Source: Paraburkholderia sp. PREW-6R
GTDB lineage: Bacteria; Pseudomonadota; Gammaproteobacteria; Burkholderiales; Burkholderiaceae
Direction: 5' to 3'
Assembly: GCF_039621805.1 (NCBI RefSeq)
Contig: NZ_CP155074.1
Coordinates: forward strand, 1,240,001-1,304,000
Length of the DNA: 64,000 nucleotides
Below, piece after piece: positions 1 to 8,632 of this stretch. The notes under the pieces are model-generated. The model had not been told where the DNA came from and did no database searches. It saw nothing but the letters and a program-made list of their open reading frames with translations. The number at the start of each line of letters is the position of its first letter. Positions within the stretch are counted from its first letter, which is position 1. Both the position numbers and the translations under genes were made by a program.

Positions 1-255
1 GAGGCTACGTCCGACGAGTGTAGCAAGGCTGCGGGCGTGCTGCCGTAACGGTCGCCTGAAAGGCAATTGCAGGGCGCATGCAGGCGCAGACGGCAAAGCG
101 CGCGAAGCGAGCACGGCTTTGCCTCAAGTCGCGCGGTGGCTGGCCGTTAATTCCGCTGAATGAGCCACGCGCGCCATCGACCCGCCCGCCGCCAATCTTT
201 TCAACCGACGCCGATCCCGTCTTAAAATAGTCGGACTTCCGATCAAGAGATTCTC
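1..255. other. Non-coding left edge
   Basis: No convincing coding frame or RNA gene is visible. A TAAAAT at 223-228 is a possible -10 element for the diguanylate cyclase that starts at 256; the hexamer 17 bases upstream (TTCAAC, 200-205) is a poor -35. The left part could be a gene tail cut by the window edge, but nothing recognisable reads through. Confidence 0.4.
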
Positions 256-1734
256 ATGCTGGATATCCTGCCGCTCGGCTCCGCCGCCACGAATGACGAT
301 TCCGAGATGTTTGAACTCGCGCCTGTTTCGCTGTGGCTAGAAGACTTCAGCGGCGTGCGCGCGCTCTTCGACGCATGGCGGGCGGACGGTGTGACCGACC
401 TGCGCGCGCATTTCGCCGCCAATCCGACCTTCGTCGCCCAGTGCGCGCACAGCATCCGCGTCATCAAGGTCAATCAGAAGACGCTCTCGCAATTCGAGGC
501 CGCCGACTTCGACGCGCTGACCCGCAGTATCGGGTCGGTTTTCCGCGACGACATGCTGAAAACGCATCTCGAAGAACTGTGCCAGCTATGGGCCGGCGAG
601 TCGCATTTCACCAGTCAAACCGTGAATTACACGCTCGGCGGCCGGCGGCTTGACGTGCTGCTCAAGGGCACCGTGCTGCCGGGTCATGAAGCGCGCTGGG
701 ATCGCGTGCTGGTGTCGACTGAAGACATCACCGAACTGGAAGGCGCGCGGCATCGCGTGGCGCTGGCTGAACAATATGTACGCGGCCTCTTCGAGCATTC
801 GCCGGTTTCGCTGTGGGTAGAGGATTTCAGCGCGGTCAAACGCTTGCTCGATGAAGCCCGCGCAGCCGGCATCAGCGACTTTCGCGTGTTCACGGACGTG
901 CATCCCGAGTTCGTCGAACGTTGCATGGCCGAGATCCATGTGCTCGACGTGAACCAGCACACGCTCGAGATGTTCGGCGCACAGGACAAGAAAACGCTGC
1001 TCTCGCGGCTTTCCGAAGTGTTCCGCGACGACATGCGTCTGCATTTTCGTGAGCAGTTGCTCGACCTGTGGGACGGCAAGCTCTTCCAGCAGCGCGAGGT
1101 GCTGAACTATTCGCTCGACGGCGGCGAGGTGCACGTGCACCTGCAATTCTCGGTGTTGCCCGGGCATGAGAAAAACTGGGACCTGGTGCTCGTCGCGCTC
1201 ACCGACATCACCGCGCGCAAGAAGGCCGAGGCCTACCTGGAGTTTCTCGGCAAGCACGACGTGCTGACCAAACTGCGCAACCGCTCGTTTTACGTCGACG
1301 AATTGAACCGGCTGGAGCGCAAGGGCCCGTGGCCGGTGACGATCATCATGGCCGACCTGAACGGTTTGAAGCGCGTGAACGACCAGCTGGGCCATGCGGC
1401 CGGCGACGCGCTGCTGCGTCGCGCGGGCGAAGTGCTGGCGAAGGCGATGGAAGCGCCGTTTCACGCCGCGCGTATTGGCGGCGACGAATTTGCAATCCTG
1501 TTGCCCGATACCGACGAACGCGGCGGCGCGGCGATGATCGACGCAATCCGTCAGCTGGTAGAGATGAACAACCAGTTCTACCCCGGCTCGCTGCTGAGCT
1601 TCTCGATGGGCGCGGCGACCTGCCAGCGTGGCGAGCGGCTCGAAGCGGGCGTGCAGCGCGCCGATCTCCTGATGTACGAGGAAAAGCGCACGCATTACGC
1701 AAACCAGTCGACGAGCGGCACGCAGCGCGATTGA
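256..1734 (+). CDS. Diguanylate cyclase with two tandem PAS-like domains
   Basis: Predicted to make cyclic di-GMP from two GTP. The 492-residue protein has two near-duplicate sensor modules, about residues 15-140 and 178-310. Each opens with a very similar motif (APVSLWLEDFSGV and SPVSLWVEDFSAV) and ends with a D-I-T signature. The catalytic domain spans about 325-480 with an intact GGDEF at 408-412. The expected product-inhibition site (RxxD just upstream of GGDEF) is absent; the bases there encode PFHAARI. There is no transmembrane segment, so it is cytosolic. No EAL domain is present. The start has a modest purine-rich site (AAGAG) upstream. The duplicated sensors suggest an internal duplication. 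The ligand is unknown. Confidence 0.92.
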   Translation: MLDILPLGSAATNDDSEMFELAPVSLWLEDFSGVRALFDAWRADGVTDLRAHFAANPTFVAQCAHSIRVIKVNQKTLSQFEAADFDALTRSIGSVFRDDMLKTHLEELCQLWAGESHFTSQTVNYTLGGRRLDVLLKGTVLPGHEARWDRVLVSTEDITELEGARHRVALAEQYVRGLFEHSPVSLWVEDFSAVKRLLDEARAAGISDFRVFTDVHPEFVERCMAEIHVLDVNQHTLEMFGAQDKKTLLSRLSEVFRDDMRLHFREQLLDLWDGKLFQQREVLNYSLDGGEVHVHLQFSVLPGHEKNWDLVLVALTDITARKKAEAYLEFLGKHDVLTKLRNRSFYVDELNRLERKGPWPVTIIMADLNGLKRVNDQLGHAAGDALLRRAGEVLAKAMEAPFHAARIGGDEFAILLPDTDERGGAAMIDAIRQLVEMNNQFYPGSLLSFSMGAATCQRGERLEAGVQRADLLMYEEKRTHYANQSTSGTQRD

Positions 1735-1762
1735 CACTGTGCAGGCGCGCTACCTGCTGCAG

Positions 1763-3163
1763 TCAGACGCCCGGAAAACGCAGTTCGAAGCGCACCACGC
1801 CTCTCGCCGGGCACAATACGCGCGCGCTGCCGCCGTGCAAATGCATGATCGCCTTGACAATCGCCAATCCCAAGCCGTGCGATTCGGTCATCGCACTGCG
1901 CGCGCTGTCCGCACGGTAGAAACGGTCGAATAAGCGGTCGAGCTGGTCGGGCGGAATCGGCTCGCCGTCGTTTTCCACCGTCACTATCGCGCCCTGTGCG
2001 TCCTGCTCGCCACGCATGCGCACCACGGTGCCGCCCGCGCCATACCGCACGGCGTTGACCACCAGATTGTTGATCGCGCGCCGGCATAACATGGGATTGA
2101 CCGTGGCGACGCCGCGCGCGTCGACGTCGAAACGCATGTTGCGCTCGTCGGCCGGCCCCTCGAAATATTCAGCGATCCTCACGAGTTCACCATGCAGATC
2201 GAGCGATTCACGCTCGATGGTCACTGCCGCGTGATCCGCATGCGCGAGAAACAGAATGTTCTCCGCGATGTGGCTCAGGCGGTTCAGTTCCTCCAGATTG
2301 GATTCGAGCAACTGCTGGTATTCATCGACTTCGCGGGGCTTGGCAAGCGTGACCTGGGTCTGCCCGATCAACGCGCCGACCGGCGTGCGGATCTCGTGCG
2401 CCAGATCGGCGGAAAACTGCGACAGGCGCTGATAACCATCGGCAAGACGGTCGAGCATGGCATTGAACGCATGCGTGAGTTGCCGCAGTTCGAGCGGCGC
2501 AGCGCTGCTGTCCAGCCGCACGGACAGGCTCGCGGGGCTGATCTGCGCGGCGCGGGTCGCAATGTCCCGGACCGGCCGCAACGTGCGGCGCAGCACGTAG
2601 TAACCCAGTAGCGTCGCGGCCAGCATACCGATGAATGTCGCCAGCAGAATGCGGTTCCGGTAGGCGGCCAGCATGCGTACTTCTTCTGTCATGGGGTGCG
2701 CGGCGATCACCTCCACTTCCGTGCCGTCCTCGCGTGCCTTCGCGCGGGCAATGGCCCAGTGGACCGGCACGCCGTCAGGCAGGCGCGTCTGGCGTACATC
2801 GGCGAGAGTTGGCAGGCGGCCGCCGTTGTCGGCCCATAACACGGGTATCGCCATGCCTGCGGGATTCACGTCGATGAACGGCGCCTCGCCGGGATGACGA
2901 AACACGAGCACGTCCTGCTCGGCGCCAAGCATGGTCTCGAACAGGAGCGGCCGGTTCTTTAGTTCGCTCACCGAATAAAGATCGCGCACGATACGGCTGA
3001 AATGCTCGACGCGGGCAGTCAGCACCAGATCCGCGCGATGTTCCAGCGACACTTCGGCTGAATGGTAGAAATACGCGCCGAGCGTGCCAATCACCGCGCA
3101 CGCAATGGACGCAAAAAGAATCGTGGTGCGCGCGGTCAGCGAACGCTCGGTCCACAGTTTCAC
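1763..3163 (-). CDS. Sensor histidine kinase, heavy-metal (CusS-like) type
   Basis: Inner-membrane kinase of 466 residues, partner of the response regulator whose stop it overlaps by four bases (ATGA), so the two are co-translated. Membrane segments lie at about 12-33 and 171-191, enclosing a periplasmic sensor of roughly 135 residues. HAMP follows at about 192-245, then the H-box DLAHEIRTP with the phospho-accepting His at 256, an N-box (INNLVVNAVRYG, about 353-364) and a G-box (GLGLAIVKA, about 435). The organisation matches the CusS/CopS/IrlS group that senses periplasmic metal or oxidants. No methionine- or histidine-rich metal site stands out in the sensor, so the signal stays open. Confidence 0.93.
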   Translation of the reverse strand: MKLWTERSLTARTTILFASIACAVIGTLGAYFYHSAEVSLEHRADLVLTARVEHFSRIVRDLYSVSELKNRPLLFETMLGAEQDVLVFRHPGEAPFIDVNPAGMAIPVLWADNGGRLPTLADVRQTRLPDGVPVHWAIARAKAREDGTEVEVIAAHPMTEEVRMLAAYRNRILLATFIGMLAATLLGYYVLRRTLRPVRDIATRAAQISPASLSVRLDSSAAPLELRQLTHAFNAMLDRLADGYQRLSQFSADLAHEIRTPVGALIGQTQVTLAKPREVDEYQQLLESNLEELNRLSHIAENILFLAHADHAAVTIERESLDLHGELVRIAEYFEGPADERNMRFDVDARGVATVNPMLCRRAINNLVVNAVRYGAGGTVVRMRGEQDAQGAIVTVENDGEPIPPDQLDRLFDRFYRADSARSAMTESHGLGLAIVKAIMHLHGGSARVLCPARGVVRFELRFPGV

Positions 3164-3831
3164 GATCCGTCACCGAACGTGTAACCGATGCTGCGCACCG
3201 TGTGAATCAGCTTCTTTTCAAACGGATGATCGATCTTCGCGCGCAGGCGTTTGACCGCGACGTCCACTACGTTCGTATCGCTGTCGAAATTCATGTCCCA
3301 TACTTCCGACGCGATCTGCGTGCGCGACAACGCTTCGCCCTGCCGCCGCACGAGCAGATGCAGCAGCATGAATTCCTTGTTCGTGAGCGGTATTTCCATG
3401 CCTTCGCGCGTGACCTTGCGACGCAAAACATCGAGCTTGAGGTCGGCAATCTCGAACACGTCGCTTTCGCGGATTACGCCGCGACGCAGCAGCGTGCGGA
3501 TGCGCAGCACCAACTCGGTAAATGAAAAAGGCTTGACCAGATAATCGTCCGCGCCGAGTTCGAGACCGCGAATGCGGTCGCTGACATGATCCCGGGCGGT
3601 CAGGAAAATGACCGGCAGGTCGCGCCGCGCGCGCAATGCCCGCATGATTTCCCAGCCGTCGATGCCCGGCAGCATCACGTCGAGCACGACGAGGTCGTAC
3701 GCATGTTCGAGCGCCATGTGCAGACCGTCCGTGCCGGTACGCGCGAGATCGACCGCATAGCCGCTTTCGCGCAAGCCCTTCTTCAGATAATCACCGGTTT
3801 TCAGATCGTCTTCGATGACGAGAATGCTCAT
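3160..3831 (-). CDS. OmpR-family response regulator (CusR/IrlR-like)
   Basis: Two-domain DNA-binding regulator of 223 residues: receiver at 1-115 with Asp51 in VVLDVMLPG and Lys100 in LVKPF, and a winged helix at about 125-220 ending in VRSIGYTFG. I start it at the ATG at 3831 because it gives the canonical SILVIEDD opening and has a GAGGGAG ribosome site; a longer frame upstream adds 33 unlikely residues. It forms an operon with the kinase at 1763-3163. The divergent gene at 4017 and the box at 3929-3955 make that gene its most likely target. Confidence 0.93.
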   Translation of the reverse strand: MSILVIEDDLKTGDYLKKGLRESGYAVDLARTGTDGLHMALEHAYDLVVLDVMLPGIDGWEIMRALRARRDLPVIFLTARDHVSDRIRGLELGADDYLVKPFSFTELVLRIRTLLRRGVIRESDVFEIADLKLDVLRRKVTREGMEIPLTNKEFMLLHLLVRRQGEALSRTQIASEVWDMNFDSDTNVVDVAVKRLRAKIDHPFEKKLIHTVRSIGYTFGDGS

Positions 3832-3928
3832 GATGCCTGCTGCTCCCTCATTCTGAATGGCCACCCGCCCGGCGCGGACGCAGGACATAGCCGTGACGGC
3901 CATTTTACGTGGCTGCAATACCGCGTTC

Positions 3929-3955
3929 ATGACGTTTTTGTCATTCGACTGTCAC
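3929..3955. promoter_or_regulatory. Putative response-regulator box between divergent genes
   Basis: ATGAC (3929-3933) and GTCAT (3940-3944) form an inverted repeat with a six-base gap, and a second GTCAC follows at 3951. GTCAT and GTCAC are 11 bases apart, one helical turn, as is usual for OmpR-family binding sites. The box lies between the regulator start at 3831 and the secreted protein at 4017. Confidence 0.45.
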
Positions 3956-4016
3956 CCGGCGGAGCCACTCGCACCCTTAACCTGCCTGATATCGTTCACC
4001 CACCTGGAGCAGATAC

Positions 4017-4649
4017 ATGAAGATCGTTTCCACGAACGCACTGCGCGCATTCGTTGCCCCTGCGTTCGTTGCCGCCGCCCTGTTCGCGAGTGCCGGCGCC
4101 GTGCAGGCCCAAACCGCCGCGCCCACCGGCGTGCGGGGCACCGTCACGTCATTGTCGGGCGATCTGTTGAAAGTGCATACGCGCGACGGCAAGGACGTCG
4201 ACGTGAAGCTCGCGAAAGACACGCCGATTCGCGGCGTGGCGCTCGCCAGCGTCAACGACATCAAGCCCGATAGCTACGTCGGTACGGCGGCCATTCCGCA
4301 GGCGGACGGCACGTTGAAGGCACTCGAAGTGCATGTGTTCCCGGCGAGCATGCGCGGCTCTGGCGAAGGCCATCGTCCGTGGGATCTCGGCGCGAACAGT
4401 TCGATGACGAACGGCACCGTGGGCTCGCTCGTGGTGAGCAACGGCCGCACGATAACGGTCAAATACAAGGATGGCGAGAAGAAAATCGTCATTCCGCAAG
4501 ACGTGCCGATCGTGAGTCTCGAACCAGGTGATCGCTCGCTGCTGGTGCCGGGCGCCAAGGTCGTGCTGTTCGCCCACAAGGACGCCGACGGCACGATGGC
4601 GGCCAACTTCATCTCGGCAGGCGAACACGGTGTAACGCCGCCGATGTGA
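4017..4649 (+). CDS. Secreted protein with two repeated small beta-domains (DUF5666-like)
   Basis: A 210-residue protein with a clear signal peptide (cleavage after AGAVQA, about residue 31), so periplasmic. The mature part has two similar segments, each opening with G-T-V-x-S-L and continuing as short beta strands (GTVTSLSGDLLKVHTRDGK and GTVGSLVVSNGRTITVKYK). This is the pattern of DUF5666-type OB-like repeats. No catalytic motif is visible. It is divergent from a CusSR-like two-component pair and about 190 bases upstream of a b561/molybdoenzyme pair, so a periplasmic metal or redox stress role is possible but inferred. The start follows CTGGAG. Confidence 0.8.
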   Translation: MKIVSTNALRAFVAPAFVAAALFASAGAVQAQTAAPTGVRGTVTSLSGDLLKVHTRDGKDVDVKLAKDTPIRGVALASVNDIKPDSYVGTAAIPQADGTLKALEVHVFPASMRGSGEGHRPWDLGANSSMTNGTVGSLVVSNGRTITVKYKDGEKKIVIPQDVPIVSLEPGDRSLLVPGAKVVLFAHKDADGTMAANFISAGEHGVTPPM

Positions 4650-4700
4650 CGGGGCGGGCTCAGGCAGAGCCGTTCCTGTGCAACGGATGCGATGCGTTTG

Positions 4701-4750
4701 GCTGCGAAGTGATGCAAGACGATGCGAAGCCATGCGAAGCGATGCGCCGG
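4701..4750. repeat. Degenerate 10-base tandem repeat, five units
   Basis: Five consecutive 10-base units resemble GATGCGAAGC (GCTGCGAAGT, GATGCAAGAC, GATGCGAAGC, CATGCGAAGC, GATGCGCCGG). The array lies in the 189-base gap between the secreted protein and the b561 gene. No coding role is evident. Confidence 0.6.
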
Positions 4751-4838
4751 ACAGATTCGCCCATAGCCGCAATCCAGCCGGCCGCACTGCCTTCTGATTG
4801 CATATTCGCAGACCTTTGACCTTACTTTCCTGATAGCC

Positions 4839-5474
4839 ATGCCCGACCCGCTCAAGCGCTCCATCGTCGTTCATCCGCTGATCGTTCGCGTCACGCATTG
4901 GGTCAACGCGTTCGCCATGGTCTGCATGGTGATGAGTGGTTGGGCGATCTATAACGCGTCGCCCTTCTTCCCGTTCAGATTTCCGGCGTGGGCCACCGTC
5001 GGCGGCTGGCTCGGCGGATCGATTGCATGGCATTTCGCCGCCATGTGGCTGCTGTGCGGAAATGGCCTGCTGTATCTCACTTATGGCGTCGCACGCGGGC
5101 ATCTGCGCCGCAAGCTTTTGCCGGTTCATCCTCGCGACGTCATGCACGACGCGGCATTGGCGCTGCGTTTCAGGCTTGCGCACGATACCGGCAGATATAA
5201 CGCGGTACAACGCGCGCTTTATTGGGTCGTTCTTCTGCTTGGCGTCGTGCTGGTCGCGTCGGGACTGTCGATCTGGAAGCCTGTGCAATTTTCGTGGCTC
5301 ACCGCGCTATTCGGCGGTTTCGACCTGGCGAGGCGCGTGCATTTCATTGCGATGGCCGGCGTGGTCGGATTCGTTGCCGTGCATCTGTCGCTGGTGCTGC
5401 TGGTGCCGCGCACACTACTGCCCATGTTGACGGGGCGCGCGAAACACGTCGCGCAGAAAGAGAATCACGCATGA
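4839..5474 (+). CDS. Cytochrome b561-family membrane subunit
   Basis: Integral membrane protein of 211 residues with about four to five hydrophobic helices and candidate haem-ligand histidines in THW (His20), AWHF (His65), RRVHF (about His168) and AVHL (about His182). Its stop overlaps the start of the molybdopterin oxidoreductase by four bases (ATGA), so the pair is translationally coupled. It probably passes electrons between the quinone pool and that enzyme, like the membrane partners of sulfite-oxidase-type and thiosulfate-reductase enzymes. Direction of electron flow and substrate cannot be read from sequence. Confidence 0.88.
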   Translation: MPDPLKRSIVVHPLIVRVTHWVNAFAMVCMVMSGWAIYNASPFFPFRFPAWATVGGWLGGSIAWHFAAMWLLCGNGLLYLTYGVARGHLRRKLLPVHPRDVMHDAALALRFRLAHDTGRYNAVQRALYWVVLLLGVVLVASGLSIWKPVQFSWLTALFGGFDLARRVHFIAMAGVVGFVAVHLSLVLLVPRTLLPMLTGRAKHVAQKENHA

Positions 5475-6268
5475 ATACAACCGATCCCAGCAGCAAGTAT
5501 CCTGGCGACGTCACGCACGGCAGGACCTCGCGCGTCGTTCTCGCCGATCACAAACCGCAAATCGAACGTCTGCAACGGCGTCTCTTTTTGCGCTCGTCGT
5601 TATCGATCGGCGCGCTCGCCATGCTGTCCGGCTGCAACATGCAGGACGGCGATTCGGTCGACAAGGTGTTGTGGGCCATGTCGCGCTGGAACGATCGCGT
5701 GCAGGCGTGGCTCTTCAATCGCAACCGCCTCGCGCCGACCTACGCGGCGAGCCAGATCACCGACCCGTTTCCGTTCAACGCGTTCTATCCAGAGTTCGAC
5801 GCACCGGACATCGACGGTTCGACGTTTGAACTTGAAGTTTCCGGTCTCGTCTCGAACAGAAGCACCTGGACGCTCGAACAACTGCGTGCGCTGCCGCAGG
5901 CCTCGCAGATTACGCGGCACATCTGCATTGAAGGCTGGAGCGCGATTGGCCAATGGCGCGGCGTGCCTTTTCGCACGTTTCTGGAGCGTGTCGGCGCCGA
6001 TCTGAACGCACGCTACGTCGGCTTCAAATGCGCGGACCGCTATTATTCGAGCCTCGACATGGCAACCGCGCTTCATCCGCAGACGCAACTCACGCTCGAC
6101 TTCCGCGACGCGCCTCTGCCGGCGAAATACGGGTATCCGCTGAAGTTACGTGTGCCCACCAAGCTCGGCTTCAAGAACCCCAAGCACATTGCCGCGATCT
6201 TCGTCACCAACACGAATCCGGGCGGCTACTGGGAAGACCAGGGCTATAACTGGTTTAGTGGCCTGTAG
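5471..6268 (+). CDS. Tat-exported molybdopterin-dependent oxidoreductase, sulfite-oxidase fold
   Basis: A 265-residue enzyme of the SUOX/MsrP superfamily. The N-terminus carries a Tat-like signal with RRLFLR (36-41) and a hydrophobic stretch ending LSGC, so it may also be lipid-anchored at Cys55. The Mo-ligating cysteine is Cys152 in RHICIEGWSAIGQW, followed by the family's WRG. The C-terminal region (KLRVPTKLGFKNPK, about 225-240) matches cofactor-binding segments of the fold. I use the ATG at 5471, which overlaps the b561 stop, rather than an upstream frame inside the b561 gene. MsrP (methionine sulfoxide reductase) also pairs with a haem membrane subunit, but this sequence is not a clear MsrP, so the substrate is left open. 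Confidence 0.9.
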   Translation: MNTTDPSSKYPGDVTHGRTSRVVLADHKPQIERLQRRLFLRSSLSIGALAMLSGCNMQDGDSVDKVLWAMSRWNDRVQAWLFNRNRLAPTYAASQITDPFPFNAFYPEFDAPDIDGSTFELEVSGLVSNRSTWTLEQLRALPQASQITRHICIEGWSAIGQWRGVPFRTFLERVGADLNARYVGFKCADRYYSSLDMATALHPQTQLTLDFRDAPLPAKYGYPLKLRVPTKLGFKNPKHIAAIFVTNTNPGGYWEDQGYNWFSGL

Positions 6269-6292
6269 CCGCGAAGCCGCCCCGGCGACGCA

Positions 6293-7261
6293 TCACACAG
6301 CAGTCACGTAACGTGCGACCGGCTTCGGCACACGCGCGGGCGGCGCGTCGTACACCGTGCGCATACGTTTGACTTCGTCCACCGGGCTCAGTCCAAAAAG
6401 GCGCTTGAATTCGCGGCTGAATTGCGACGCGCTCTCGTAGCCGACCCGCGCAGCCGCCGCGCCCGCGTTCAGGCCGTCCTGCACCATCAGCAAACGTGCG
6501 TGATGCAGGCGCGTGGTTTTCACATACTGCATCGGCGAGGTCGAGGTAACGGCCTTGAACTGCGCATGGAAAACGGCGAGGCTCATGCCCGCTTCCGCCG
6601 CAAGCGTATCGACGTCGAGTGAACCCTGGTAGTCCGCATGAATACGGCGCAGTGCCTTGGCAATGCGGCCGAAATGATTCTGATGCGTGAGCGCTGCGCG
6701 GATCGCATCGCCCTGCTCGCCCGTCAGCACGCGATAGCAGATCTCCTTCACGATTCCGGGTGCAAGAATGCGCGCGTCGAGCGGCGACGCCAAGGCGTCC
6801 ATCAAGCGCAGCACGGCGTTGGACAACGGTGCGTCGAGCGGTGTTGAGTAGATGCCGACGGGATCGTTCTGCGCGGCGCCCTGCGATTCGTTCAACGCCA
6901 TCAGCAACTCCGCCACCATCGCGAGATCGACGCGCACGGAAATCGCGAGGAACGGTGCCTCGGGCGTGGCTTCCGTTTCGCATTCGAACGGCAGCGGCAC
7001 GGACAGCACCAGATACTGCTGCGCGTCGTACTGGAACACCTGATCGCCGAGAAAGCCCCGTTTGCGCCCCTGACAAACAATCACAATGCTCGGTTCATAC
7101 ATGACTGGCATACGCGGCATGGGGGCATTGGCGCGCATCAGACTGACGCCCTCCAGACTCGAACGTGTGAAGCCGGGATTGGGCGCCAGCAAATCGAACA
7201 GCTCGGCGACGCGCTGCTGCGCGGCTTGGGTGGCGTCGGGGTGGACAGCGTGTGACGACAT
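6293..7261 (-). CDS. AraC-family regulator with AraC_N domain
   Basis: Transcription factor of 322 residues. The N-terminal half (about 20-190) resembles the AraC_N domain of YqhC-type regulators (SIVIVCQGRKRGFLGDQVF). The C-terminus has two helix-turn-helix motifs (LAAEAGMSLAVFHAQFKAV and AARVGYESASQFSREFKRLFG). I begin at the ATG at 7261, where the protein resembles its family; an upstream ATG adds 31 unlikely residues. It is divergent from a zinc alcohol dehydrogenase, the same arrangement in which YqhC controls an aldehyde reductase, so aldehyde-responsive activation of that gene is a reasonable inference. Confidence 0.9.
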   Translation of the reverse strand: MSSHAVHPDATQAAQQRVAELFDLLAPNPGFTRSSLEGVSLMRANAPMPRMPVMYEPSIVIVCQGRKRGFLGDQVFQYDAQQYLVLSVPLPFECETEATPEAPFLAISVRVDLAMVAELLMALNESQGAAQNDPVGIYSTPLDAPLSNAVLRLMDALASPLDARILAPGIVKEICYRVLTGEQGDAIRAALTHQNHFGRIAKALRRIHADYQGSLDVDTLAAEAGMSLAVFHAQFKAVTSTSPMQYVKTTRLHHARLLMVQDGLNAGAAAARVGYESASQFSREFKRLFGLSPVDEVKRMRTVYDAPPARVPKPVARYVTAV

Positions 7262-7579
7262 GACGATATAGTGACGAGCAAGAGAATAATGCTTGAAATT
7301 TAGCACCAAACAGCCTACCGCGCTCGTGGGCAAGAGATTTAGGCAAATCTTCAAGACATTCAGGTATTCCCGATAGCGTGCCCGGCTCCTAACATGGGAA
7401 CCCTGCCGGATCGTGATGTCCGGCGCCTTGCGGGCTTGGCCGTCAATTCACTGCTTCGGCGGATTGCGCGGTCACTGCGGGCGCCTTGATCCCGGCCTTC
7501 AGAAGGTTCAGCCGCATCGGCGACATGCGTCGCCTGTCGACGGCGCCTTGCAATCATCACCCTCTTGCTGGAGCTACCC
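7262..7579. promoter_or_regulatory. Divergent control region, AraC regulator / alcohol dehydrogenase
   Basis: This 318-base gap separates the two divergent genes and holds no convincing frame. It contains an inverted repeat GCCGGA (7405-7410) / TCCGGC (7419-7424) with an eight-base gap. No clear -35/-10 pair stands out on either strand. Confidence 0.4.
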
Positions 7580-8632
7580 ATGAGCACGACTTATGCCTAT
7601 GCAGCGACCGACGCTACCACGCCGCTCGCTCCGTTCGAAATCCAGCGCCGCGAACTGCGTGCCCACGATGTACAGATGGAAGTCCTGTTTTGCGGCGTGT
7701 GCCATTCCGATTTGCATCAGGCGCGCAATGAATGGAAAAACACTGTTTATCCGGTTGTGCCGGGCCATGAGATCGTCGGCCGCGTGACTGCGGTGGGTTC
7801 GGATGTGACGAAATTCAAGGTGGGCGAACTGGTCGGCGTCGGATGCCTCGTCGATTCGTGCCGCACGTGCACGAGCTGTGCGGAAGGGCTCGAACAGTAT
7901 TGCGAAAACGGATTTGTCGGTACGTATAACGGCACGGACAAGGTCGACGGCAAGAACACGTATGGCGGCTACTCCACCCAACTCGTCGTGGACGAAGCAT
8001 TCACGCTGCGCGTGCCGGACAATCTGGATCCGGCCGGCGTCGCGCCGCTGCTGTGCGCGGGCATCACCACGTATTCGCCGCTACGCACATGGGGTGCTGG
8101 TCCTGGCAAGAAGGTCGGGGTCGTCGGTCTCGGCGGGCTCGGCCACATGGGCGTGAAGCTTGCGCGCGCGATGGGCGCGCACGTCGTGCTGTTCACCACG
8201 TCGCCTTCGAAGATCGAAGACGCGAAGCGTCTGGGCGCGCACGAAGTGGTCATTTCGAAGAACCCGGAAGAGATGGAAGCGCACGCGAACAGTTTCGATC
8301 TGATCGTGAACACGGTCGCCGCGCCGCATGACCTGAATCCGTTCCTGAACCTGCTGAAGCGGGACGGCACGATGGCTCTCGTGGGTGCGCCGGAGCATGA
8401 TCACCCGTCGCCGCAAGTGTTCAACCTGATCATGAAACGCCGCCGCCTGGCGGGTTCGTTGATTGGCGGGATTGCTGAAACGCAGGAGATGCTGGACTTC
8501 TGTGGTGAGCATGGAATTACTTCCGATATCGAGGTGATTCCGATGCAGCAGATTAATGAGGCATATGAACGGATGCTCAAGAGTGATGTCAAGTACCGGT
8601 TCGTCATTGATCTCGATTCTCTGAGGAAGTAA
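7580..8632 (+). CDS. Zinc-dependent NAD(P) alcohol dehydrogenase (YahK/cinnamyl type)
   Basis: Medium-chain dehydrogenase of 350 residues that should interconvert aldehydes and alcohols with NADP(H). Catalytic zinc ligands are Cys41 in GVCHSDLH and His63-Glu64 in PGHE. The structural zinc site is Cys94, Cys97, Cys100 and Cys108. The nucleotide site is GLGGLGHMGVKLA at about 176-188. It starts at the ATG at 7580, which has a GGAG site eight bases upstream, rather than an earlier one 15 bases away. It is divergent from an AraC_N regulator that probably controls it. The likely physiological role is aldehyde detoxification. Confidence 0.93.
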   Translation: MSTTYAYAATDATTPLAPFEIQRRELRAHDVQMEVLFCGVCHSDLHQARNEWKNTVYPVVPGHEIVGRVTAVGSDVTKFKVGELVGVGCLVDSCRTCTSCAEGLEQYCENGFVGTYNGTDKVDGKNTYGGYSTQLVVDEAFTLRVPDNLDPAGVAPLLCAGITTYSPLRTWGAGPGKKVGVVGLGGLGHMGVKLARAMGAHVVLFTTSPSKIEDAKRLGAHEVVISKNPEEMEAHANSFDLIVNTVAAPHDLNPFLNLLKRDGTMALVGAPEHDHPSPQVFNLIMKRRRLAGSLIGGIAETQEMLDFCGEHGITSDIEVIPMQQINEAYERMLKSDVKYRFVIDLDSLRK

